Shown: positions 12,801-25,700 of the stretch, piece after piece
Layout of the letters: every line of letters starts with the position of its first letter
Numbering within the stretch: the first letter of the stretch is position 1
From: Triatoma infestans
Lineage: Eukaryota > Arthropoda > Insecta > Hemiptera > Reduviidae
Reading direction: 5' to 3'
DNA length: 64,000 bases
Assembly: GCA_011037195.1 (NCBI GenBank)
Contig: JAAEAF010006490.1
Coordinates: forward strand, 27,590-91,589
Program-made: the position numbers and the translations under genes
Notes under the pieces: generated by a model
Seen by the model: only the letters and a program-made list of their open reading frames with translations
What the model was told of the DNA's origin: nothing
Database searches by the model: none

Positions 12801-15800
12801 CGAATACGGTGCAGATTTACACGTTATAGACCATGGTTCGGGATTCCCAGTTAAAGGTAAAACTTCAAATATTAAAGGTATTGACAAGGAAACATATAAT
12901 AAGTATGCAGAATCTTCTTGGAATCTCAATAATTTGCCAGTGTTGAAAGCATCTGTCTTAAGACATATTAGTGCCGATATATCAGGCATGAAAATACCTT
13001 GGATGTATGCTGGTATGTGTTTTGCGACCTTTTGTTGGCATAATGAAGATCACTGGAGTTATTCTATTAATTATTTACATTTAGGCGAACCAAAAACCTG
13101 GTATGGAGTTTCTGGAAGCATGGCTGAAGAATTTGAGGAAGCAATGAAAGCTGCTGCGCCAGAATTGTTTGAGTCGCAACCGGATATATTACATCAACTT
13201 GTAACAATAATGAATCCAAATGACATCATGGCGGCGGGTGTGCCAGTTTATCGAACAGATCAGAAAGAAGGTGAATTCGTTATTACATTTCCGAGAGCTT
13301 ATCATGCAGGATTTAATCAAGGTTTTAATTTTGCAGAGGCCTGTAACTTTGCTCCATATGATTGGTTAGCCATAGGAAGAGAATGTATTAGTCATTATTC
13401 TTCTCTTGGCAGGCCTTGTGTCTTCTCTCACGATGAATTAGTTTGTAAAATGGCTTTAATGGCAGATGAATTGGATGGCAATATAGCATGGGCAACAATA
13501 AATGATGGGAAAGCTATGTTGAATGCTGAAAGGAAACGTAGGCAAATTATTACCAAGCAGGGTGTGTACAAAGCTGTGAAGACAAAATTTGAAGACCTTC
13601 CTGATGATGAGAGACAGTGTGCAGTTTGTAATACTACCTGTTTTTTGTCAGGTGTGACTTGTCCTTGCGATGAAAGTAGACTTGTGTGTTTAGAGCATGT
13701 AAGTGACTTGTGCGGGTGTCCTTATAGTGTTTACATAATGAAATATGAATACCAGATAGATGAAATAGCAAATATGCTAATGGTGTTAGAGAATAAGACA
13801 TTAAAATTTAATACATGGTTAGCTCGTGTTGAAGAAGCACTCTCAGGTAGTAAAAAGCCAAAGATATCACTTTGCGAATTAACAGAATTGTTAATAGAAG
13901 CAAATGACAAAGAGTTTCCAAGAAATGACATAATTTCAATACTTCATTATCAAGTTAGCAAATGTATTGAAGTGTCTGCTTTGGCTCGAACCATCTTAAG
14001 TAATGCTAGGAAGAAAAATGAAGCAAGACGAATCACTGTAGAAGAATTGTCAATGTTTGCCAAAGAGATTGATAATTTACCATGTGCCCTAATGGAGACT
14101 GCTGAAATTAAGCAATTATTAAATAGAGCAAAACATATTCAGCGCATTGCAAACAAAAACCTTTCTATGAGAAGTATTAAAACTTCTAAACTTGACGTTT
14201 GCCTTAAGTGGATGAAGTCTATCAATTTAGAATTTAAAGAATTACCATTGTTACAAGAAAGGTTAAAAGAAAAAGATTGGCTGGAAAAAACTGATGCTAT
14301 TTTGTCGAGAAATGGGTCAGTCGAAATTGGTGTAGTAGAAAACCTAATTAAGATATCAGATTCCCTTCCACTTTCACAACCTTTTGAGAGGAAAAAGGTG
14401 GCACTTATAAAATTGAAAGAATCAGCGATTGCTCAGGGGAAAGATGTTGAACATAGATCGGACCCTGTTCACCTATTAAATAATGTATCTTCGGAGGTTG
14501 TAAGTGAATTAGATTTGGCTAAACGTTGGCAGGAGAAAACATTATCAGTATTGAAGGGCGAAAGTGTTCTTACAACTTCTGCCTTAGAGGATTTGGTTTC
14601 CCGAGGTCACGCCTTTCCCTTTAAAGTTAATGGTATTGAAGAGCTTGAAGACAATTTTAAGAAAGTACAATCTTGGAAATCGATGGCAACTAAATCCCTT
14701 TTAAAGAGGAAAAGTCCGTACACCTTATTACAAGCTCTGTGGCCTAGGAAATTTGTATCCCGAGATAATTATTTTAAGAAAAAAGATATAGTTTTGTTGG
14801 AAAATATGATAAATGATGGAGAACGAAATTTCACAAGAGCCCATTATAAATCCGCATCCAGTAGTCAAACAAAATCCTTATTTAAACTTAGATTGGATAA
14901 TTTAGCACAGAGAGCAAATTCAGAATTCGTTGGAATTCTTTGTATGTGTGGACGTATTATTGCTGGTGAAATTATAATATGCGAGTTGTGCCAAAGTGCA
15001 TATCACAATTCCTGTTTTAGAGTAGATGAAAATGTTGTGAAATCATATATTTACGGATTTAGGGCAAAGGTTGTATGTTCTTTATGTACTAGAACTAAAC
15101 GACCCTCTTTGGTGGAATTAAATAATCTACTTTCTTCAGCCGAAAAGTTGAAGATTAAAATTCCAGAATATTTTGTACTGAGATATTTTGTAAGTAAAGT
15201 TAAGAGATGGCAAAGAGAAGCAAGAATTGCCCTAAATACGCAGGAAATGATGGTTTCTTTAAATGCAATTATTACTGCAATGAAGAAAAAGTGTACCTAT
15301 GAAATGAAAAAAGTGGGAAAACCAAGTAATCTAATTACTCGTTCGTTTGACAATCTTAATAAATTAGAGACTTCACAAGTAGAGTCTCCCTCAAAAAACA
15401 ATTCATTTATTGAAATTAATAGAGAATCCCTTCTAAATTTGCGGCAGATTATGATGATAGGTGATTCCTATGAGGTAACAACTGTGGAGAGTTCTCAATT
15501 ATGGATTCTGATCGATGCTTCCAAATCAGGCATTCTCCCAGATTCTGGTCTCACTTCAATGGAGAATCTTAAAGTTTATGTAGTTGATCGTAATATTAAT
15601 ACTGAAAGCAAATTAGATGGTGTTAAAAAAATACCAATGAAGCAGAAGCAGAAAATGAAGAATTCCCTCGTATTATCAAAAATTAAAATTAAAAAGCAAA
15701 ATTCTAGTCCCCTTCCTCAGTTAACTACTAAAGTTCGGAGAGCAGCGAAGAGAAAAAACACCGTAAAAAAGGGTATGTCCAGAGATATCAAACTTCAAGG

Positions 15801-16752
15801 TATTTCAGTGGAAGAGCATGAACCTGGTGAAGCATGTGCATCCGGTGGGAATTGTGTGCTACCTACTGATGAGTCTGTAGACTGGGTGCAGTGTGATGGA
15901 AAATGTGGCAAATGGTTCCATATGAAATGTGTAGATCTGACGAATGTTACTGAAGAGGATGTATTTGTCTGCAAACTTTGTGAAGTTGACACTGTTCATC
16001 AACAGTTTAGTCCAAATAACGAAGCAGATCCATTATCCTAGAATTTATCTTGTGAGTATAAAATTATGGTTTAAGTTTTTTTTATGTAGAAAAATTGTAG
16101 AAAAGTTTTATTTAAAATATATTTATTTTAATTTGTCTCTATTTTTTGTATTTGTAATCTAAATGGAAAAAAAAAGAATGCTTACTCAGTGTTCTTCATT
16201 ATGGGTAGTATGCATAATATGTATGATTTTAATTCCACTTCATTTTTCTTAGCCAGAAACTTTTAAAATTATCGGCTAGTGATGAGATTAAATTATGGTG
16301 ATATAAATGGTGGTTTCTGTTGAAATATTTTTAGAATGATATTTGTTCATCTGGTAAATTGTAGATTTTTAATATCATAAATTGCTTTTATTTTAGTGAC
16401 CTACTGGTCCTTTAAAAGCAATTTTGTCTGTTTCATTTGCCATTATTACATAATTTGTAGTTCTCTCATTAATAAGTTTATTCTAATGCCCCCATTTGTG
16501 ACTGAGCTTTATCTGAATTCATTTTTTACATGACGAGTTAAGCGATATTTCACTAAATTTGTAGATGGATATCATAAGGTTATATATTTTTTTTAAAATT
16601 GTTTAATCTTGCATTCTCTGAATTCAGCTATTTGGTTACAATAATTTCATCCAAATCTGAAATATTTTGGAATAGCATTTTTGTTATTTTAAATAATTGA
16701 GGCAGTAATTGTTTATTATTACAAGTTCTTTCTTGAAAAGTTAAAGTAAGTT

Positions 16753-16783
<31 letters not shown>

Positions 16784-19700
16784 AAAAAATTCTGCATAAA
16801 TAAATCTACTAGTTAAATGTAACTTTTAAAACTACCACCATGAAATGATTATTTATGCTGAGAACATAAAATAGTTAAATCATTTATCATAGTCTGTTAA
16901 ATGATTTTTTTTTTAGTGTTATAAAGGAACTTTGCAATAATACCAACTGTAACTTGATACTGTTTTAATTTGTTTTAGATCTTTACATTTTTAACTTATA
17001 CAAAAATTAGAACAGACTATAGTAATTCAAAGAAATTAGAAGTATTTCATTATTTTGGATAAGTTTTTACTTTCTTTCTTTTAATTTAAGTACAGTTTAG
17101 AAATATACAACTAATTGAATTTTTACTCCCTTAATTTTTTCGAATTCTCATTGTTAGTAAAAAGATATTTTGAGTAGACTTTTGTATGTATGTAGTCATA
17201 TATTGTATAATTTAGTTTTTCTAGACGCAATTTTATTCACTGAAACCAATGCATTCTGTAAGTCTTAGGGAAACTTGTTGAAATTTTGAACGTTAGATGG
17301 AGTTTAGAATCGGGGTTTGGCCAGGCAGCCAACGACACAGTAACCCGAAGGAGCACTTATTCGTGTGGAGTCACTCCCCAAACATGTCTGTCTTTTACAT
17401 AAATCAATCGTATGTAGCGTTGCATGAAAGTTGTGTTGGCTTAAGATTTTCTTTCTTGCAATAGAGGAAACTACATTCAAATAAGCCCTTCGCATTGACA
17501 ACAAATGCCGTGCTTATTTCCTCCTTCTCCCTGGCGAAATCTACAAAGGAAGATCTGCTGCCAGACATCTGCGTTCCTTTTTCTTCTTAAGTAATTTGTA
17601 TAGTTTGACTATCATTTCAACGAATCTGCTGAAATAGTTCTGTAATAATAAATGAGGCGAACAACTTCTTCGTCTGTGGGATTTCTAAACTATCCTCACT
17701 TTGAATAGTCTTGTTATACACCCATGTCTGCATGGCGTTCTTTTATAAGATACAAATGCTGTAGTTAGGTACCAGTCTGAATGGACTTTGAAGAGCCTAA
17801 CGAACAAGGCGTCCCCAGGTTCTGGTACCTGATTGCTAGGTACCTAAAGATAAAAATCTTATTTTGACTTCACAGCCTCATCAGAAGCTCAGAAAACCCT
17901 CCAGATTTTGAACGTTATTAATTTTTGTTTCTCGATCTGTCCAAAGTAGACATACACTCTTAGTGATCATGTTAGAACTGTCACATTGTTCTTAAAAATA
18001 ATCCATATAGTTCATAATTCTTCACAATAAAGTTATCAGTCATGTTACATAATGCTCTTCCATAGAGTTGTGTCTACACTGGTGAGAAGTATTACCATTC
18101 CAATCAAAATAAACTGATAATAAACATATTATTATTGGGTGATTTTAAAATATCTTAACTTCGAATAAGTTAAATGAATGAATTTAATGATAATGTAATA
18201 AGTAAATAAATCTCCCTTCTCGCTGAAACGAAATGCATTTGACAATATATATATATTTTTTTTTCAATTGGCTTCACAGAATTACTTGTTAATGCCATTA
18301 AATTTAATTAAAAAAAAAAAATTGACTTCACAAAATATTTTTTGTGCTATTCAGTTGTTAATTTCCTTAAGTGGACAAAAGAAATAAACTTCAATTTGTA
18401 TATAAATATTCTTTGTTTATTTATCTTTTAACTTTTGTATCAGTATCTCCACGGTGAATGTAAGTTCCTAATTATACCATAAGATTATTATATTATGTTT
18501 TGTTATTTCAATTAACAAGTTATACATTTTTTCCAGAATTTTTACGACATTTTGTACAGAAATTGGAAAATCCTGATGAAGAATTTGATAATGCCATTTG
18601 TCACACTATTTCTGTTACAGAGCAGCTATCAAAACTTTCAAACGGTAAGAATTTATATATAATCATTTAGTATATTTACAATCTGAAAAATATCTTCATG
18701 CTTATCAAACCTAATCAGCATTATAGATTTCATTTTCGCGATTAGATTATTTTTGTTTTTTAATCTTTGCCGTTCATAATTTACATAGCCATAGTTAGTT
18801 TAGTAGGGAATAAAGGTTCTTGAATGTATGGAGGAGGCCATTGGCAAAAATCCAACGTGAAATAGTCATGATTATCAATTTTGGAAATTTTGCCGGAGCA
18901 AAAGTAACTCAGCTGTTACGAGAGAAAGTTCGGAATAATTCTGTTGAGGAAAGAAGGCATCAAGTATTAATATTTCTTCATTGAAATAGAGCATTGATTT
19001 CAAAGATGTATGCGGCCTTCATTGCTGCTCGGAATAGTTGCCCAAAGGACTCAAAAGATTTATAGTAGTAGTTCATTAGAGCCCTAATTAAAGAGTCGGA
19101 AAAATTTTCTTCGTTTTATTACATATAAATGGAATATTAAATCTTTACCCATACCGCAAAGCGAGGTGTATTGTGATACTGGATCCGATTTCCAGTCGTG
19201 GCTTAGGTTTTTATTTAGTGTGCTAATACTCTAAGTCTGTTTGTTAACCGCCTACGTCCATGACGCCTGATCGGTAGTTGAACGTAAAGCCCAACCAGGC
19301 ACTATTTTATTTTAAGATTTTTACAGTCTTTAAACAGAGGTAGAGTAGAGCATCCTCCAGTTGACAGAGAATTTTTGATTGAAGACTTTGGACATTTTTT
19401 AGAATTTTTATTTATATTTGTTGAACTTCACAGTTTAACTTGTAGATTTACGTTTGTTTTAGAGTTGTGTAATTGTTTTTATTGGACATAGTTCCGAGCT
19501 TCTAGGTATAAGTAACAGTACCAGTTAATAATGTTTGTGAATTCCCGTTTATTCTTCTTTGATAGTTGCTTCTTAATCGTTTTATCGCTGAACCCAATCC
19601 AAAGTTATAATAAACATATAAAATTAGGAATGGAATGAGAGACTGAATTGCATTTGACCGGAGATCCTAGGTAAACGATAAGTTGTGGAATTTTGGGTTT

Positions 19701-22700
19701 TATCTTTTTCAGAGATTTGAGGATATAAGGTAAAAATCTTATAAATTTAATGGCATTAGCACTTAAAAGGCCAAGTATTTCTTTTCCCTCTAATTAATAA
19801 GTACTAACGCAACTCAACCATGTTATCAACCATCTGTCCTGAACTTTAATTATACAGTTCTTGATAAATTGGATTAAATCTAGAAGACTTCTCTGTTTGT
19901 ACTTGAAATAAATAATTCCCCATAGCGAAAGGGCTTGTCTATTCTTTTTACTAATTTGGTCAGCAAGATGATCTCTGTTGGGTAATTTTGGGCATGTCAT
20001 AAATATATCTACTAAACGCTCATTTACTTCGCACATAAAGGAGAAGATACTCCGCCTATTTTGTGGAGATATTCATTGCATAAACCGTGGTTAGTTCCCA
20101 CGACATATTATTCTACATATACTTTTATCTGTAGCTTTTTTGAGTACCGGGGCTTAATATTTATTGATGGGTTTATAGATTTATAAAATCTGCCTTTTCC
20201 TCCTAATATGTCATTTATTTAATTCTTGTATTTTATACTTCGCCATAAACTCTGTATAAAATATTTCACCTGGCGTTACTTCCCATCTACACTGGCTTTC
20301 CGTGCCATCCTGTCGACCTTTTCATTGTCCTTAATTCCAACCTGGGCTTTGATCCAGACTATTCGCACTGTTTGTCCTGTACTTCTTAAGATATGGTGTT
20401 GTTTTGTTAACGGGAACTCAAAGTGACTTGTTCTTGAAGGAGCTTTCATACTGTTTAGCGTCTTAGTGAGTCCCTGACTATCTGTCAGAATGACACTATT
20501 CTGCATATGAGGGTCTGCGACATATTTTAGTGCCTCTAGAACCGCTACCATCTCGCAGGTATACTCATACTCGCTAGCCTATGTCTGACAACTTGAACAT
20601 ACTTTAAATCATTAATTGAGTAATGTATACGCTACAACCACTTTGTCCATTATTCTTGAACCGTCCCTGTAAATATAAAGAGCTTGTAGCCACCTCAAAG
20701 TTTTAATTTAAATTAATAGTTATTATCCCCCCCCCCATTTCATTCTATTCAACAATGAGAAGCTAAGATATTTTCATAAGGTGTTTTTATCTATTAAAAT
20801 ATTAAGGGAATATAAAGTATATTTAATATGTTTGTAAGTTAACCTAATTATAAACTTTTCCCTTCAAACAAACAAACAAACAAAAAAATACAAAAAACAC
20901 ATGCATCCTCTTTTGCTGATTAGGAATCGCTTTACTTGACAAAGAATTACAAAGACAAGTTTTGGATAAACATGAAGATCTAGTGTCACAAGCGACATGG
21001 GTTGAAAAATTACAAGGCGTTCTTTCTATAATGCACATTCATGTACAGGTATTGTCAAATTTTTAAAATGTTTTATTATCACATATTATTAACTAAAGAT
21101 AAATAATTGTATACTTTACTCGTTTATTTACCAGAAGTGAATTCCACCAGTTAGTTTAAAGATTATTGCTTGTATATATACATATATATGATTTTTATAG
21201 GATGTAAACTTTATTATTTATGTAACAAATTAATCAAGTGAGTAATAGTATTTTTCATATCCTTCTACTTTTAGTATAAATAAGATTATAGAGGGGATGT
21301 GGTATGTAAATAATTTGTAATATTGAACTCTTTTAAATTCAGTTGTTTTGTTTGGTTCATTTTTCTCTCGGAAATTTTAGCCTAAACTTCAGAAAATGTT
21401 TTTTTTTTATTGTAAATGTACTAGTATTTTGTTTTATAAGTAAAATGTTATTTCTTATAAGTAAACTTCTACTTAGATCGCTTTGGTGATAAATTTTTTC
21501 CAAAGTATTTTTTATTGTATAAAATGTGTGTTCCTTCCTAGTTTTAAGTAATTTATGCATTTTATCATATTTCATTTTACTAGTTATTTTTATGTACTTC
21601 CATTCTTAATTTCTTAATGTTTATTATGGATATCATTTTTTTTATAACTTAGAAGTCAGGGTCGAGTTATATGTTTTCAATTTAAAAAAAAAAAATAATG
21701 GTTACTTCCATTGCTAACTTACCTCTTTCATTTTTATTTCAGTATTTTGGATACTTGTGCATAAACTTAATAAAATAAAAAGATACCACATTTTTTCTAG
21801 AATTGAAAGATTGTATTATTTTCTACTTTCAACCCTGGCAGATTAAAACAAGTTTCTTGCACTTTGAATTAGCAATAGATTTTTTTTTATCTACTAATGT
21901 GTAATAAAATATTTAGCCCTAATAATGATTACTTATCATCCTTCAGTGTAAAGTATTGCTAGAAAAATAAGTTAGGACCAATGAGTAGCCTTAAATACTA
22001 ATTGTATGATGGTAAAAATAATTTTTTATATTAACTTTACAAGAAGAAAAACGCTTATATTAAGACTGTGTATTTTATAATTAGTTTATTAAGTTATTCC
22101 ATTATAAATAAAAACAAATGTAAATACTTAAAAGAATTTTATGTAATTGACATGTGTGTGTGAAAACTTTGCAATAAGCAACTTTTTGCTTGATGTATTC
22201 AAATTTATTCATAAACGAGATCTCACTTTTTTTTTTTACAGATCTACAAATGTCAAATATTCTCATTTTTACTTCTTTCCTTCCTAAAAGTGCATATAAT
22301 GATAGATATAAGGCAGCATTTTATACATTTACTACAAAAATTAACTAAGTTTTTTTTTAGCTGCGCTTATTTGTTTTCGTCTAGATGCATTGGTGATCAA
22401 TTTGTGATGTGTGATTTCTATTGAAAGTAACCTAAATCAAGATGGTGATGCATTTAATGTGAACAATAATAAGCTCATTGATTCCAGTGGAAACGAATGT
22501 TGATGGCATTATTTTTGACGAAGCAGTATGGTATGAAAAAGATCGTTCAACAAGTCTGCCAGAGAAAATAAATGAATTTGATTTTGTTGAAATCAAAATT
22601 TAAATTATCTTAAGCATTTTGGTTTACTTTATTTAGTATTTTATGTTAGCAAAAATTTGTTTTTGATCTATATGAATTAAATAATACTGTGAAACAGCCA

Positions 22701-25700
22701 GTTAGATATTATTATTCTGTTGTAAGATGCCAAGTTTCCATTACAACATTCTTGTTGATTGATAAGTAGTATGAAGAAGAAATTTTGGGTGAAATTACGC
22801 TCATTTGCAATAAAATAAGTTATATATATAAGGACCAATGATATAGCATCCAAATATAAGCAATCAAATTATATATATATATATAATTTGTAACGTTCCA
22901 GCGTAACAAATTTATTTTTAAGGAAAAACTTTATTTTTCAAAGAAAAGTGGAGCTTCCCCCCACTTTATTTCATTTGGAGGCAGCACTAAAATTGAATAA
23001 AAAAAAAGAGGTTCTTTTCGTTCGTAAAAAATAGAGGATGTAAACGTTTATTGCAATCGTCTAAACTTAATGAATCACCAAATTTATACCTAAGGGTGTC
23101 AGATTTGATTGCAACTGTTTATTTAAAAACTTTAGTCTCTTCTGTTATTTTCTCATATCTATACGAATTTTATCTTTAGTAGGTTCCTAGAACCCCTGAT
23201 AAGTTCTATGAAACAAGGTGTTGGTGGAAGATATACCGTCCTTAGAATTTCCCAGGTCCTGAGATTTCTCAGAAATCTTAATCTGGAATAGGTGCTGTAG
23301 GGTTAGGCCGGACAGGTGCCACCACCTGCCTACATTGGGGTGGCACAATAGACATCCTTGTTCGCAGTTCATTGTATCACAAAAAAATGAGTTGTACATT
23401 TAAAGGATAATGGGTCGCAATTTTGGCTCCATATACAGAAATAAATTATTCTTTTTTATTAAATTACTGCTTTTTTTTTTTTACTAGAAATACAAAAAAT
23501 GGTTGTACTCAATTTTTTTTTTTTTTTTCAGTAAAAACACACTGCTGTTGTGTTGGTTCCGCAATTGCTGGAAAGCATCAGATATATTTTCTGTGATAGC
23601 CTGCTTCTTTTTGAGGTCATCGACCGGTTTCGGGCGTTCGCCCATCTTCAGGATGCGTTTGTCAAACAGTGTGATAACACAGACTGTTTAACAAACACAT
23701 CCTGAAGATGGGCGAACGCCCGAAACCAGTCGATGACCTCAAAAAGAAGCAGGCTATCACGGAAATATCTCTGATAATCTCTTACTGCATTTACAGTTTT
23801 GATGATTTATTATTTATCTGTGTCTTAATTCATATATTTTCTAATAGTACCGGCAACTTATAATATACATCCGAAATATAATTAGGCAAAAATAGCCGTA
23901 CTCCCAGTACACTCACTGATTTTCTTCAAACTGGGAATTTAGCCATCTTAATTTCTTATAATCTTATTGTATATTGAAATGGCGCATTATTGGACAGCCT
24001 AATATCACCTCCCTTCCAAAACTCCCCTTAAATAAAATTTCCCGGAAAAATGTTTCAAATAAAACTTGTAGCTCTTTTTATAATTAGTTCATATACACAG
24101 TTTAAAGAAAATTGTTGGCGGCTTTTTCAATAAAATAGCAAAACATGATTAAATGTATTCAGCCACTGTGGTACATTCGGTCTTACGGATTTACCTAAAC
24201 CTTGCCCAGTTACAATGTTACAGTTGTCTACGATTTGCCGTTATTGCGTTATGCTGATCACATACGCTAAAACCATTCCTAAAAACCACTTTTAATGACA
24301 AGGAATCTCAAAACATGTATTTCTGGTATAAACTCGATTTTAAAAATTTGACACATTCGTAATATATTTCCTCTTCATTAAAATAGTGAAATACATTAAA
24401 TGTAAATAACTCATGGTACTCTAAAGAACAAATTCAGTAATGTATTATTTTTTACAAACACTTAGGTGCTGCTAGCTTCCCCTAACTGTTACTTTGCATA
24501 TCACGCCCACTTAAAAAAAAATTCTAAGAGAACGAAGATATCAAATGAGATAATGTTGACAGTGATGATAGATTATTTTAATTATTTCTGAATCAAGATT
24601 CTTATAAATTCTTTAAATTCATTTCTTAAGGAAAAAAAATTTTTAGACTGAAACATATTCCTATGTATCTAAATATCTATTAATTTATGTTTCAGCGGCT
24701 GTAACTAGCACTAACAGCAAATTTAATTTTCTTGACTTATTTTTGAATTAAATTAAACCCTCTTTTTTAAAAATGAAGTAATAATATTTCTCAAGTTGCA
24801 AATAAGCTCAGATATATGAATTTCCAAGGAAAACTAGAGTTTTGACACACAAAAAATTATAACTCCGAAACGAGTGAAAATGAGATAGTGTATGGTGTTT
24901 GTTTGTGTGGCATATTTTATTGCAAATGAACAGTCATAAAAATTAAAAGTTTTTTGTAACATATGAACCGATTAAAATGTTTTTTTAAGTTTAATTTTCT
25001 CCCAATTTTCATTGTATGCAATCAGACTCTCTGTCTTCGTATTTCCACTTATGCTACGAAATTTAAAATTACGATATCTTTTGGATTTATTAATTTTTTT
25101 TAATTGCTTATACAGATCTCCTGAAACTTAAATGAAAATCATTAAAAACTTTTTGAAATAGTTTCAAATTATTTAAATGCACTGTTTACTTATGGATATA
25201 AATAAATTTCCTTCCCTAATGGAATTTATTGATTTTTTCTTGTAAATATAAAGAAGGGTACTTTTTTACAAGAAGCACGAATTTTATTTGCTATTTACTG
25301 GAATATTCGCAAGTATGTCGAAATTGATAAACAATATCCAGGCAGTTCGAAATATAATAATAAATTAATAGAAATTATAAATTTCTAAAACTAAAAATTT
25401 AGCTACCATATTATTGCTTGATTTACATTACAGTAGTATTATATTGCCAGTCTGATAATTTCATTGGAAGTCTTCAGAGAATCAACAAGAAAGCCCAGAT
25501 ATCAATAAAATTTACAATGGTCTAGAAAAATTAAAGCTTTCTCGGTTGATATTGGTCAAAATTATTGAACTCAAACTTGCGTCTTCTGTAATTAATTGTA
25601 CCTATATACACCTCTTATTCTTTAATAAGCAAAAATAAATGACAACCTGATGTTAACATGGTTTTCTTTCTTGCAAATTTTGAAATTTACAAAATACTCT

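Noticed and set aside
11623..16041. Processed pseudogene
   Set aside because: The frame is open for 1472 codons and catalytic residues and zinc ligands are kept, so a dead copy is unlikely.
17304..17504. 66-codon minus-strand gene
   Set aside because: No recognisable family, no splice or promoter support.
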